Assembly: GCA_902702965.1 (NCBI GenBank)
Contig: CACRXP010000018.1
Coordinates: 719,253 to 783,252 of the forward strand
Source of the DNA: Spirometra erinaceieuropaei
Taxonomy: Eukaryota; Platyhelminthes; Cestoda; Diphyllobothriidea; Diphyllobothriidae
Direction: 5' to 3'
DNA: 64,000 nucleotides
Both the position numbers and the translations under genes were made by a program. Shown here piece after piece: positions 10,210 to 19,960 of the stretch. The notes beneath the pieces are model-generated. The model made no database searches. It saw only the letters and a program-made list of their open reading frames with translations, and was not told the origin of the DNA. The first letter of the stretch is position 1, and every line of letters begins with the position of its first letter.

Positions 10210-12235
10210 CAGGGGTCGCGGGGTATTTAGCTCAGGTTTAGACTGTCGGGGGAAAACACAGGACGCAAATAATCATCCAAGCGTTTCTTGACGATTTGCA
10301 GGGACGACGCCTCCACGACTGACTGAGGGAGATCGTTCTATTTCTCCGCCACCGTTTTCAGGAAAAATTCAGAGCGAAGTTTCAGCCTGGACATTTTGTC
10401 CGTAGCTTCATCGGGTGACCACGAAGATTGAGTGAAATTTGCCACTTAACCGTGCCCCCAAAGCGATGTCCAGTCTCAAGGCCATGTATTATCCCGTAAA
10501 TCAGGGTAACATCGCCTCTCTGCTGCCTGTAACGCAGAAGGAATAAATTAAGGCAGTTTAGTATTTCTATGAAGGATTGGCTTTTTAAACTGTTCACCTG
10601 CTGTGCTGCACGACGTTGTACTCTTTCAGGACAGGATTGGTCCATTACTAGCCATGGCCGCCACACTATTCTGCTATATTCTAAATGGGGCCGAAGAAAG
10701 GTGCCTTAAACTCTATCAATAAGTTCTTTGTCAAAGCTTACGAATGCCCTTTTGATTGCATGAGGCACTCCCATGGCACTGTAGTGCTGGTTGCATATCA
10801 CTCTATATCAAAACACCGAGATCCTACTGCCAAGATTATGCGAGGAGTTTAATATGTCTCAGGTGACATGTCCTCAGGTTCTTATTTGAATGATAGATGG
10901 TTAAACGCAAAAGTAAGGACAGCACACTTATGCACATTGAAATGTAGAAACCATTTCTCAACCCAAACTTGCAGTCGATGCAAATTATCTTGAAGGGGTC
11001 TCTGGTCGTAAGCACTCTTAATGACTTGCCAGAGCTTAACGTCGTCGGCAAACATCATTTTCCGCAGTCGAGTTTCTAAAGGCCGTCATTAGCATAAAGG
11101 ATGAAGAACAATGGCGCCAGAACTGAGCCTTGAGACACATCGTTAGTTACGCTCACCCAGTCTGACATATCCTCTCAGATAAATACACATTGTTTCCGAC
11201 CAGCCAGAAGCGCCCTTATCCAGTTCAGAATATCTCCCGGGATGCCGATGGCGCGCAGTTAATGAAAAGACGTTAGTGCGGGACAGTGTCAAAAGCTTTG
11301 CCGAAATCGATGCATACGACATCCACCTCAAAAACCTCTTCTTAAGCCCTGTCTAGATCTCCTGACATGCTAGCAGATTTCAGAGACAGAAACGTCCTCT
11401 CTGGCAGCCATGTTGAAAATCCTGCAGTCTGTTATTTTCTTCGCAAAATTGCTGTATAGCGCTCATTACTAGAGCTTCAATCGTTTTGCATGAGAGACAA
11501 GTTAAGCTGGTCGGCTTGAAGCCACTTGCTGCCATCCGTCTACTTCCCTTGTGTAAGGAAAAATAGCTAGCTGTCTTCCACTGCGATGATAGCCTTCCTG
11601 TTCGCGTTGACAGCTTAGCCAGAGAGTCGGAAGGAGCTCTGACAGCTCCATTGATAGCTCCTTAAATATCAGTACAGAAATCCTGTCGGGTCCGGGAGAC
11701 TTATCTGGTTTTATTTGACTAAGAACAAGTCTTACTTCTTCGTCGGCAGAGGCAACGGTTCCAATGTCGGCGCACTTGAAGCTCTCGACTGCCTTGGTTC
11801 ATTTAAAACTCTTGATTGTCTTCAGAGGACTCCTCCGTAAAAACCGATTGAAAAAAACTGAGGTAGTAATTGTACTTTTTGTGGTCTCCAACGAATAACC
11901 TAGCGAGGCAATGTTTTAGGAACACATTTTTGTCCCTATGTTTTCTCCCACTTCTGATTAACCCATAAAACTTCTTGGGTCATGTAACGAATTCTGCTAT
12001 TAATCGGTTCTCGAAAGAAGTTCTAGCAACCCGTATTTGTTTGCAGCATTTATTTCGATGCGCCTTATTTTCGGCGAATGTTACTGTATCTCGAAGATAC
12101 AAATACTTCTTCTATAGCCTCCATTTCATCTTCATGATCTTTATTTGTCATTAGAAAGACCCACGGATGTCGCGCATATGGTCTTTTATATTGGACAATG
12201 AGAGTCTATTGGACGCTCTATAATCCAATTCCGAT
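10210..12235 (-). mobile_element. CR1-like LINE copy inserted in opposite orientation
   Basis: Minus-strand RT reading through frameshifts. Linker residues DYRASNRLSLSNIKDHMRD near 12,200-12,145; RT start region SPGPDRISVLIFKEL near 11,700; CIDFGKAFDTVPH near 11,310-11,270; MMFADDVKLW at about 11,070-11,040, so the catalytic FADD is still readable; then the RT C-terminal region (PERVQRRA, about 10,625) and the PWNDLPxxVV-like end near 10,350-10,300. 5'-truncated at about 12,235. It splits the plus-strand LINE at 9,200-14,435, so it is the younger of the two. Diverged enough from the copy at 14.7-16.3 kb to be a separate subfamily. Confidence 0.65.
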
Positions 12236-12279
12236 TGCTCTCTCAGAAGAAAGACAAAGACAAACCACCAAAGTGGATA

Positions 12280-14435
12280 TACTCGGAATAAAGGTCTCCT
12301 TCAGAAAAAAAGGAATCGTTTTTAGAGACGTTACAAACTAACTGGCTCCGAAGACACCTACAAGAATATAAGCAGCAACGCAACATTTTTAAAAGTGAGG
12401 CTTCCAAGCTGCAAAGGAAGTTCGAACTGAACATGCAGCAAAGTTCGTTGGGACATCCGAAAATCTTACATGGCTACATACGCGGTACTAAAAGGATTCA
12501 GGGACTGATCCCTGCCCTTAGGTCTGCAAATGGAAAATTGGAGACTGATGACCAGGTAAAAGCGTCCCTCCTTTCCAACTTCTTTAAGTCCGTCTTCAAC
12601 CAAGAACCTTGTCCTATATTACCCATCCAACCGTTTCCCGACAAACCTCTCCTTCAAGTCCTCTTCCTTCTATTATCCCCTCCCAACCCACCTTAATCGC
12701 AGAACCACTCCTTTCATCGGCCACTTTTAGGGCCAAATAACTCCGGCTACAACTTTTCAAATCACCTGGCCCAGATAGAATTCCCGCATTACCACTTCGT
12801 GAACTTGCTAATGAACTGTGTGAACCATTGTCTGCAATGATTTAAAAGTCATTTGACGAAGGCGAGCTTCCGGAAAAATGGAAATGTGCGCTCATCACTC
12901 CGATCCATAAAGAAGACCCACGACTTGACTGCGGAAATTATCGTTCCATCAGTCTTACTTGCATCGCGTGTAAAATGATGGAACGCATACCCAAAAGACA
13001 TTTGATGTAATGTCTGGAAAAACAACACGATTTGTATGATGACCATCATGGCTTTCGTCCTGGGCGCTTCTGCCTAACGAGTGTTCTTTAATTGCACGGG
13101 AAACGGACGAGAGGTACGCATAAGGGTTATCCAGTGGACATCACATCTTTTGACTTCAGGAAGTCCTTTGACAGTGTTCCACACAGGCTTATTTTACAGA
13201 ATATTTAAGATGTAGGAATTGAAGAAAATTTTTTTATTTGGATCAGGAGTCGTCGTTAGTTGCTCTGCTTCGAAATGGGCAAAGTTATAAAGTGGTATAC
13301 CATAGGGTTCTGTCTAAGGCCCATGCTTTTTTCTGATTTATGTTAATGACCGCATCAGCAAACTGGGTTGCGAGGCCATCATGCTCGCGGAAGAAATTAA
13401 AGTATGGAGTGAAGTCAAGTGCTATGATGACACAAAGAATTTGCAGTAAAACGTCAACAAAACTGTGTGTTCGGTCGGACAGATGGCTTTTGAAGTCTAA
13501 CGTGTAAAAGTGCGTGTTTGAACCTAAACACTGGTCGAAATGCCTTGCCCAATCACTAGTACTATATTAACGGTACGGCGTTAGAAACTGTTGAAAAAAT
13601 AACAAAGATCTGGGTGTATGGACCACCACAAATCTAATGTTACCAGAACACTGTCGAAAGAAGGTCCAGAAGGCAGCTAGGACTTTGCATTGGATTAAAA
13701 GTACCTTTAAAACATTTCCTCCCTAACACTTCGAAAGACTTTTTGTCATCTTTGTAGGACCCCAACTGAAGTATGGAGTGCCAGCAGCTTCATCATGGAT
13801 GAGGAAAGATATTGACTTGCTCGAACAGGTGCGACGCAGATCAGCGACAATGGTCGACAGTTTAAAGCATTTGTCTCACCAGGCGAGGCTGCATACGCTT
13901 GGCTTATTTATTCTCTCTCTCTCTCCTAAGTATGTAAACTGCAGTCATCTCTGGACATTCCGGATTGTCCATGGCTAAGGTTGCTTATTACGAATGGAGA
14001 GCTTTTTGAGGTTGCCTATATAAACCAATTACACAGTCCTCCTTACACAGTCAAGAGTGAACGCACGCGGCTAGACCGTAAGAAGTTTTCGTCCAGCCAG
14101 CAGGCTATCCTGCGATAGAACTCGCTACCATGTGAGATCGTTACGGTCGACACAATTAGCATGTTTAAAAGAAAACTTGCTCACTTGATTTTCGACATAA
14201 ATAGGCTTTTACAGCATGTCCACTCATACACAGCTCTGTAAAACACTTCGTCATACACAATCTTTCCGTACTGACTTACAGTGAACAGATCCGCTTCCTT
14301 ATCATTACCATTGTACTATGATCCGATCATATTATAAATGTCAGCAACTTTATTTTGGGTGCAAATCTGTGAAAACATTGTACATGAATAGGGTCATTTG
14401 GGGCTCTGCCTCTAATCATTCAAATACAAACATGC
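12280..14435 (+). mobile_element. CR1-like LINE, 3' part: RT and 3' UTR (second half of the interrupted copy)
   Basis: Continues the endonuclease part at 9.2 kb. From about 12,307 the frame reads a linker and then VKASLLSNFFKSVF. RT residues follow: ITPIHKEDPRLDCGNYRSIS (about 12,895-12,955), HHGFRPGRFCLTS (about 13,045), SFDFRKSFDSVPH (about 13,150). The catalytic motif is damaged: the position of FADD reads LAEE near 13,390. C-terminal region LSHQARLHTLGLF near 13,870-13,905. The 3' UTR from about 14,240 to 14,435 aligns with that of the minus-strand copy at 14.7-14.93 kb and ends in the shared gggctctgcct then a CAAATACAAACA-type tail. Inactive. Confidence 0.7.
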
Positions 14436-14723
14436 ATTATAAATGACATGTTAGCCAATAACCGTTTATATTATGACGGGACGAGAGGAGCGTTGTCTGA
14501 AATCCGGTGTTATGTATATAGGAAGATATATCAGCATGTCGAAAATATAAAAAGCTTGTTCTTTGACACCCATGTACCAGAACAGTAAATTTTAAAGCTG
14601 AAATTCAACGAATGGCATCAATAAGACAAGACAATTGCATATACATGCATGTTAATCGACAATATCGACTGTGCAATGCATGTCTTGTTAATGATCATGC
14701 CGGATGGCAGTGGGAGGCAAATA
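14436..14723. other. Spacer between two convergent LINE 3' ends
   Basis: Short unassigned DNA. Two copies of the same LINE family point at each other across it, so their 3' UTRs form an imperfect inverted repeat. Confidence 0.5.
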
Positions 14724-16280
14724 TCTAGCTATGTATGTATGTATATTGAAGGGTTACAGGCAGAGCCCTTGATGACCCTATTTATGTACAGTGCTTTCGC
14801 AGATTCATACTCAAAAATAAAATTAAATTGCAGGCAATTAAAATGTGATTGGGTCACAGTTCAAACGTAATCATAAGGTAGTGCATGGGGTCACTGTAAA
14901 TTAGTGCGGAAGATTGTATATGACAGATTTTACAAAACTGGCTGTGCATAGTCATGCTGTACAAGCCGATGTCTGTCGAAAACTAGACGAGCAAGTTTTC
15001 TTTTAAACACACAAATTGTGTCAGCCAACACCATCTCGCTTGGAAGCGAGTTCCACGGTCTGACAACCCGCTGGCTGAAAGAAAATTTTCGTCGGTCTAA
15101 ACGCGTGCGCTCATTCCTGACTTTGTATGCATGGCCGCGTAGTTGTTTTGTACGGGCGAACTCAAAGAAGTCCTCTACTCTTAATGAGCAACCCTGGCCG
15201 CGAACAATCCGGAACGTCCAGAGTAGACTGCAGTTTATTTGTCTATAAGAGAGAGGGAATAGGCCAAGCAAATTCAGCCTCTCCTGATAAGACAAATGTT
15301 TTAGACCGTCGACCATCTTTGTCGCTTTGCGTTGCACCTGTTCGAGTAAGTTGATATCCTTCCTCATCCATGGTGAGGCTGCTGACATTCCATACTCTAG
15401 ATGAGGTCTTACAAAGACACCAAAGAGTCTTTCGAAAAGATCGGGAGGAAGTATTTTAAATGCACGTCTGATCCAGTGTAGAGTACTAGTTGCCTTCTGG
15501 ACCATCTTTCTACAGTGTTCTGATGGCGATATATTAGTGTTCGTCCATACACCCAGATCTCTGTGTCTTTCCACAGTTTCTAACCTCGTGCCGTCAATAT
15601 AGTACTGGTGCTTGGGAGAAGCATTGCGGCCGGTGTTCAGGTGCAAAACCACGCACTTGGACACGTTAAACTTCAAAAGCCATCTGTTCGACCAAGCACA
15701 CAGTTTGTTGATGTTCGACTGCAATTTCTCTGCGTCATCATCACACTTTACTTCACTCCATATTTTTATGTCATCCGCGAACATGAGAGCCTCGAAATTA
15801 ACTTCGCTGATGCAGTCATTAACATAAATCAGGAAGAGTACTGGGCCTAAGACAGAACCCTGAGGGACACCACTTTCCACCTTTACCCATTCCGAGGTAG
15901 AATTACTAACGACGACTCTCTGTATTCTGGAGAACAAAAAACTCCTGATCCACTTAAACATTCTCCCTTGAATCCCTACATCCCAGATCTTCTGTAAAAG
16001 AAGCCTGTGTGGGACATTGTCAAAGGCCTTCTTGAAGTCAAAATATATGACATCTACTGGAAAACCTTTATCGGTAGCTCGTGTCCATTTCTCGTGCGAG
16101 TAAAGAACACTCGTTAGGCAGGAGGGCCCTGGACGAAAGCCGTGTTGGGCATCGCACAGAATTTTGTTCTGTTCCAGGTATTTCATCAAGTGTCTTTAAT
16201 AATGCGTTCTCCAGCGGTTTCTGGTATATGAACTGCAGTGAATAATCAGGTGAATAATTTCGGAAATTAATCAGTGCAGG
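14724..16280 (-). mobile_element. 5'-truncated CR1-like LINE with TACA-repeat tail
   Basis: The best preserved LINE in the window. From right to left: degenerate RT start (NYSP... and the LER-like region, about 16,270-16,195), the long RT ORF, a 3' UTR of about 200 bp ending gggctctgcctgtaaccc, and a tail of TACA/TACATA units at about 14,724-14,745. Short tandem tails in place of poly(A) are typical of CR1-like elements. The 5' end is lost within RT. Confidence 0.8.
14930..16189 (-). CDS. Reverse transcriptase (LINE, CR1-like), C-terminal two thirds
   Basis: A 419-codon ORF encoding the RT of the element at 14.7-16.3 kb, which copies the element RNA at a nicked target. Visible motifs: HGFRPGPSCLTS (about residues 16-27), FDFKKAFDNVPH (50-61, motif A with catalytic D), SGVPQGSVLGPVLF (106-119, motif B) and FADD (137-140, motif C). 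A thumb region and the C-terminal WNSLPSEMV box follow. The ORF begins at a TTG in phase with MKYLE. Just upstream the frame of the conserved ERIIKD stretch differs by one nucleotide, so the true protein is frameshifted and its N-terminal part, including any endonuclease, is gone. All catalytic RT residues look intact, so the insertion is fairly recent, but the copy cannot be autonomous. Confidence 0.85.
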   Translation of the reverse strand: MMKYLEQNKILCDAQHGFRPGPSCLTSVLYSHEKWTRATDKGFPVDVIYFDFKKAFDNVPHRLLLQKIWDVGIQGRMFKWIRSFLFSRIQRVVVSNSTSEWVKVESGVPQGSVLGPVLFLIYVNDCISEVNFEALMFADDIKIWSEVKCDDDAEKLQSNINKLCAWSNRWLLKFNVSKCVVLHLNTGRNASPKHQYYIDGTRLETVERHRDLGVWTNTNISPSEHCRKMVQKATSTLHWIRRAFKILPPDLFERLFGVFVRPHLEYGMSAASPWMRKDINLLEQVQRKATKMVDGLKHLSYQERLNLLGLFPLSYRQINCSLLWTFRIVRGQGCSLRVEDFFEFARTKQLRGHAYKVRNERTRLDRRKFSFSQRVVRPWNSLPSEMVLADTICVFKRKLARLVFDRHRLVQHDYAQPVL

Positions 16281-16601
16281 ACTTGGAGTTACATCACCGG
16301 GACATGACTTTTTAGGGTCATAACCGAAAGTTCAATGAAAATTTTAGTCGAAGACAATCAACTACAGTGGAATAACCACGTAATGCCCATTCTACAAACA
16401 AGTAGTACTACGAGTATTATGAATTCCATATGGTAAATGTATTATACCGTTATCCCGACATAGATACTTGCTTAAAGCCCAGACACGTGTTTCGCCGATA
16501 TTCTGCCGCTGCGGGACACAGCTGCGAGCGAAAATGCGCGTCCCCGGACATAATTGAGAAGAAAAGGCGATCTCGGGAACCATTGTTTTACTGTCCTGAC
16601 G

Positions 16602-16632
16602 TTTCAAAAGCATACAAGCTTCCATCGTCGGA
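16602..16632 (-). ncRNA. Hammerhead-like motif at 3' end of PLE A (degenerate)
   Basis: Minus strand CCGACGA, a 4-bp stem aagc/gctt, then GAAACGTC. The order matches the hammerhead core, but the essential U after the first C is a C and no stem I is apparent. Probably a non-functional derivative. The GAAACGTC ending is shared with element D in slightly altered form. Confidence 0.35.
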
Positions 16633-16864
16633 GGTGAGTGTGGTATCGCGCCTCACAGTATTTATAGGTGGGTGAAAGTCATGTCAAAACGGGTTTTCTT
16701 ACATATGAAGTCAGGGCGGCAGGGGGGAAGGGGCGGGGGGAGTCCTAGAGCGTCTTTTCGCCGGATGAGGGAGTGTTGGATCAGCGTTAGTGGTCATCAG
16801 CCGCATGCACACATGAACAGTGGTGGCCGGGGGGGGGGAAGGGAGGGAGGGTGACGGAATGTAC

Positions 16865-17761
16865 TCAATCTACATCGGAGGCCGGCGTTAAGACGTTGGT
16901 GGTCGTCGTTCGTACCTTCATTGAGCGTGGCTGTCGTTCACGACTGGCAATCTTGTTTACGCCGCAACGACTGTCCGTTTTCTTGTCCGCCGGACTAGTA
17001 GATGGACCGGCTGTGATGAGGACTGAGCCTTCGTCGGAACCCGGTTGAGGGGTGACTGAGTGTGTATCCGCCATGGACTCGCTCATGTCTGGATTCATGT
17101 TTAGCCTGGGTGCACGTCTGCTCAATTGTTTACTGAGCTGCGCTCGAAGGGCTTGATAGGCAGCGGGAAGAGCCACACAGCGGTTGATGGAGGTTGTCCC
17201 CGTGTGCCAAGCCTCGATTGTTTCCCTGGCTATGCGATCGTTTCCCCGGCCCAGAATTTCGGCATGCTGAAAGGCGAACGTGTGTCTGGCATCGGCGCAG
17301 TGTTCAACCACCAGAGACAAAGGGTCCATTCGCCTTAATGCCCTCATGTGTTTTCCAACACGAGTTTGTAGCCGTTTTCCGGTCTCCCCAATGTAGTTGA
17401 CTTCACAGGAGTTACACCGGATCCGGTAGATGACGTTCGTGGTTTCACCTGGTGGCAGAGGGGCCTTAGGTCTCATGACCAGATGTCGAATCGTTGACTC
17501 CGGTCGGTAGGCGATGCCGATCCCCAGCGGTCTTAAAAGACGCGAGACGGCCTCAGAAAGGCCGTCGATGTATGGAAGCGCCCGCCATATTGTTGGTTGT
17601 TCTGTCACCAAACGTCGGCTCGGTCCGGTCTGTCTGCCGCGTTCGATAAAGTTGCGAGGATACCCATTGGCCATGAAGAGGCGCTGGAGGTAGCGTAGTT
17701 CTGACCTTCTGTCGTCCGGCTCGCTGCAGTGTGTTTCCGCCCTTCTGTAGAGTGTTCGCAC
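16865..17761 (-). CDS. PLE A GIY-YIG endonuclease region
   Basis: A 298-codon ORF covering the connector and C-terminal endonuclease of a Penelope-like element. GIY-YIG signatures: VIYRI (110-114, the 'GIY' strand), NYIGETGKRL (122-131, the 'YIG' strand) and a catalytic-type R at 134. A typical ETIEAWHT stretch near 182 supplies the conserved glutamate, and INRC near 192. A C-terminal extension of about 95 residues, rich in S/T/R, follows. In PLEs this domain nicks the target for RT priming. The frame is unbroken across the domain, so the element is relatively young, but RT is not in the same frame or locus. The methionine is internal; the real protein began far upstream. Confidence 0.8.
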   Translation of the reverse strand: MRTLYRRAETHCSEPDDRRSELRYLQRLFMANGYPRNFIERGRQTGPSRRLVTEQPTIWRALPYIDGLSEAVSRLLRPLGIGIAYRPESTIRHLVMRPKAPLPPGETTNVIYRIRCNSCEVNYIGETGKRLQTRVGKHMRALRRMDPLSLVVEHCADARHTFAFQHAEILGRGNDRIARETIEAWHTGTTSINRCVALPAAYQALRAQLSKQLSRRAPRLNMNPDMSESMADTHSVTPQPGSDEGSVLITAGPSTSPADKKTDSRCGVNKIASRERQPRSMKVRTTTTNVLTPASDVD

Positions 17762-18655
17762 ACAACTGCCTTTGTGGCCTAACGGGTGCTTACTGTGGAA
17801 GCTGAGGATTTGGCGCGTATTAGTGGCCTTCCTCTATACCGTCGTTTTAAGGTGCCCATTGGGTTTTCGATGGAAGAGAACGTCCAGGAACGGGAGTGGA
17901 TTGTTGGCTTCCGCCTCCATTTTGAACTGGATGTCAGGCTTGGGTGCCTGACTGGGAATTCTTTGTTCCCTTTCCTTTGACTCTTTCTGTCTCATGCATC
18001 GGCGCACAAAATCTTTTGGGTACCCATTTCGGGACAATAATTCACACAATTAGCTTAGTTCGGCTGGGTAGCCTTCTTCGTCCGAGCAGTATGTTTGTGC
18101 CCGATTACGAAGGCAGTTGACGGTACTTCGTTTGTGGGAAATGGGGTGGCTGCTCTCGTAATGTAGAATTACTTCCGCATAGGTTTCTTTGCGGTACACC
18201 GATGTGCGCAATGTCTTGTCGGTCTTCCGCTGCACGAGAACATCCAAAACTGAGAGTTTGTTGTCGACTTCTTTCTCGAGTGTGAAGTTAATCCCCGGCA
18301 TTGTTGAGTTGATGGTTTTGTGGAGCGTTTCTAGTTGATCCATTTTAACGATCACAAAAGTGTCGCCCAGGTACCGCAGCCACAATTTAGGGTTAACTAA
18401 CGGAAGCGACGTGGCCTCTTATTTCTGCATTGTGATCTCGGCGAGGAAGCCAGAGATAGGGGATCCCATCGGGGCTCCTTTTAGTTGTTGGTAGTACTGT
18501 TGGTCGAACGAAAAATTGGTTTCCATACACAGGTCTAAGCGTTCGAGTAAGGCAATAGCGGGAACATCCGTGTCACAGGACTTCAGGAGGTCCTCTGTGT
18601 ATTGTTTTGCCAGATCCAACGGTATGGACGTAAAGAGGATTTTATGCGCTGATAC

Positions 18656-19204
18656 ATGAGACAGAAAGAGTCAAACGAAAGGGAACAAAGAATTCCCAGT
18701 CAGGCACCCAAGCCAAATACATGGCGAAATCTCCCTTACATAAAAAACGTGTCTGAACTCGTGGAAAGGCACCTAAAGGGGCACCAAATTCTGATGGCAC
18801 ACAGACCAACGACTACACTACGTACTCCGATAGTACACCTTAAGGATAGGGTCGGCTATTTGGATAGAAAGGAAGTCGTCTACAAGATCCCATGTGAGGC
18901 CTGCGATGCAGTTTATTGTGGTCAAACAGGAAAATCCGCCTCTACACGCATTCACGAACACCAACTTGCAGTAAAGAGGCGAGACCACCTGTCTCAAGTA
19001 GCCATGCATACCCTGGACACAGGGCATACGTTTGCTTGGGACAGAACACGGATTTTCGGTGCCTGCCCCTTCAAGAAAGGCCGAGAGTTCCTTGAGGCCA
19101 TGCATTCGGATGAATCGTGCATCAACCGTCATATCGAGTTGGACGCCGCGTACAAAAGTCTGAAGGAGAAATGGAAGAGACGAGAGCCAATCGGGACGGA
19201 TTGA
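18656..19204 (+). CDS. PLE B GIY-YIG endonuclease region
   Basis: A 182-codon ORF for the C-terminal part of a Penelope-like ORF. Connector WRNLPYIKNVSELVERHL (23-40); GIY-YIG domain with VVYKI (74-78), VYCGQTGKS (86-94), R98 and a downstream H; then GREFLEAMHS near 150-160 with the conserved E, and a short basic end. The cysteine pair CEAC just after the GIY strand is common in PLE endonucleases. The frame is intact to a normal stop. Belongs to a different subfamily from element A. The upstream RT lies inverted to its left and cannot be joined in one transcript. Confidence 0.8.
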   Translation: MRQKESNEREQRIPSQAPKPNTWRNLPYIKNVSELVERHLKGHQILMAHRPTTTLRTPIVHLKDRVGYLDRKEVVYKIPCEACDAVYCGQTGKSASTRIHEHQLAVKRRDHLSQVAMHTLDTGHTFAWDRTRIFGACPFKKGREFLEAMHSDESCINRHIELDAAYKSLKEKWKRREPIGTD

Positions 19205-19310
19205 CGCAAATAGCGGCCGCTCACGGGCGCAAACGCGAACGACTATCGATTGTTTTTGTTTGCGCTGCCAGATGTTAACTGTTGACGGCACATTTACTCT
19301 CAGTTTGCGT

Positions 19311-19341
19311 CCGAAGACGACCTGGGGAACCAGCGTCGAAA
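19311..19341 (+). ncRNA. Hammerhead-like motif in the 3' UTR of PLE B (degenerate)
   Basis: CCGAAGA, then a strong stem-loop (cgacctgg / ccagcgtc), then GAAA, about 110 bp after the endonuclease stop. The U of the CUGANGA core is C, and stem I partners are not evident. The motif and its downstream GAAAATTCACG match the isolated one at 8,016-8,046 (minus). Confidence 0.4.
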
Positions 19342-19439
19342 ATTCACGCAATAAATTGTTTTATTTTCCAAAGAACGCCTCTGTCTTTAACTTATATTTC
19401 TTGGGATGCCCATCTTCCAGTACATATATATATATATAT

Positions 19440-19960
19440 AATGTTAGGGTGCGCTCACCGATCGTTCATACGGAACTCACTCGTTCCGTTGTGCCTTATG
19501 GACTCTCTCTAGAGCCCAACCAGCAGCCGCACAGCGGCGCATGATATATAGGCAGAATGCTATTGCCGACAAAGACAAGGGAGACTGGAATGGCCATTTC
19601 TGGCTTATTAGCCGTCGTCAGCCAGCCATACCCAAGCCCGAAGTGTGGAACACCCGAGCCTCGAACTCGCGACCTGTTGGTTTAGAAGTCAACGCCTCTA
19701 CTCACTGGGCCACGAGCCCGTTGCCTTGTCGATGGAACGAGTGAGTTCCGTATGAACGATCGGTGAGCGCCCCCTAACATTGTATATTCGCGATCGAAAA
19801 CCGACAAGGCAACGGGCTTGTGGCCCGGTGAGTGCGTTGGTTGCGCTTAAGCCTTCCCCTTACTGCGTGGGTTCGAATCCCACCGAGGCGCCGAGTTTTT
19901 CACAGTAGGGTCAATATGAATAATTCAAAAATCTGCCAAAACATCAATGAATATATATAA
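19440..19960. repeat. Head-to-head SINE cluster with 48-bp inverted ends
   Basis: A (TA)n run at 19,423-19,441 precedes a minus-strand SINE (19,440-19,733). Its tRNA-like head has an A-box-like tggccyagtga stretch and a B-box-like gagttcgaggctc in complement. At 19,733-19,781 the 3' end of another copy appears on the plus strand, so 19,440-19,487 and 19,733-19,781 are near-perfect inverted repeats containing gaactcactcgttcc and its complement. A third piece (19,782-19,960), plus strand, starts tgtatattcgcgatcg and carries the second head type, shared with 5.37 kb. The inverted ends can form a long hairpin. Confidence 0.6.

Larger units (their letters stand above)
16430..17945 (-). mobile_element. 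Penelope-like element A, 5'-truncated
   Basis: Runs on the minus strand from the RT tail (NPLPFLDVLFHRK, about 17,915-17,870) through a connector to the GIY-YIG endonuclease and a 3' UTR with a hammerhead-like motif (16,602-16,632). The RT core is missing: at 17,945 the sequence changes abruptly into element B. Same subfamily as the PLE at 28.0-30.2 kb (shared SHKxSCVRTxYRR junction region and similar C-terminal half). Confidence 0.75.
17945..19400. mobile_element. Penelope-like element B with inverted 5' half (twin-priming structure)
   Basis: The right half (18,650-19,400) is plus strand: connector, GIY-YIG domain, 3' UTR. The left half (17,945-18,645) is the upstream part of the same element on the minus strand: LFTSIPLDLAKQ (RT motif A end, near 18,640), GAPMGSPISGFLAE (motif B, about 18,480-18,440), YLGDTFVI (motif C, normally YVDD, about 18,375), LSVLDVLVQRK (about 18,250). 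About 63 bp coding RQKES...QAPKP is present at both junctions in opposite orientation, at 17,945-18,007 and 18,655-18,720. An inverted 5' segment followed by a direct 3' segment with a short overlap is the signature of twin priming. The inverted RT part has stops (for example near 18,420). Confidence 0.75.

Noticed and set aside
15018..15850. Several plus-strand ORFs over the LINE
   Set aside because: They are antisense to a clear RT with intact motifs.
18818..19351. A 177-codon minus-strand ORF
   Set aside because: It is the antisense of the PLE B GIY-YIG frame and has no domain of its own.
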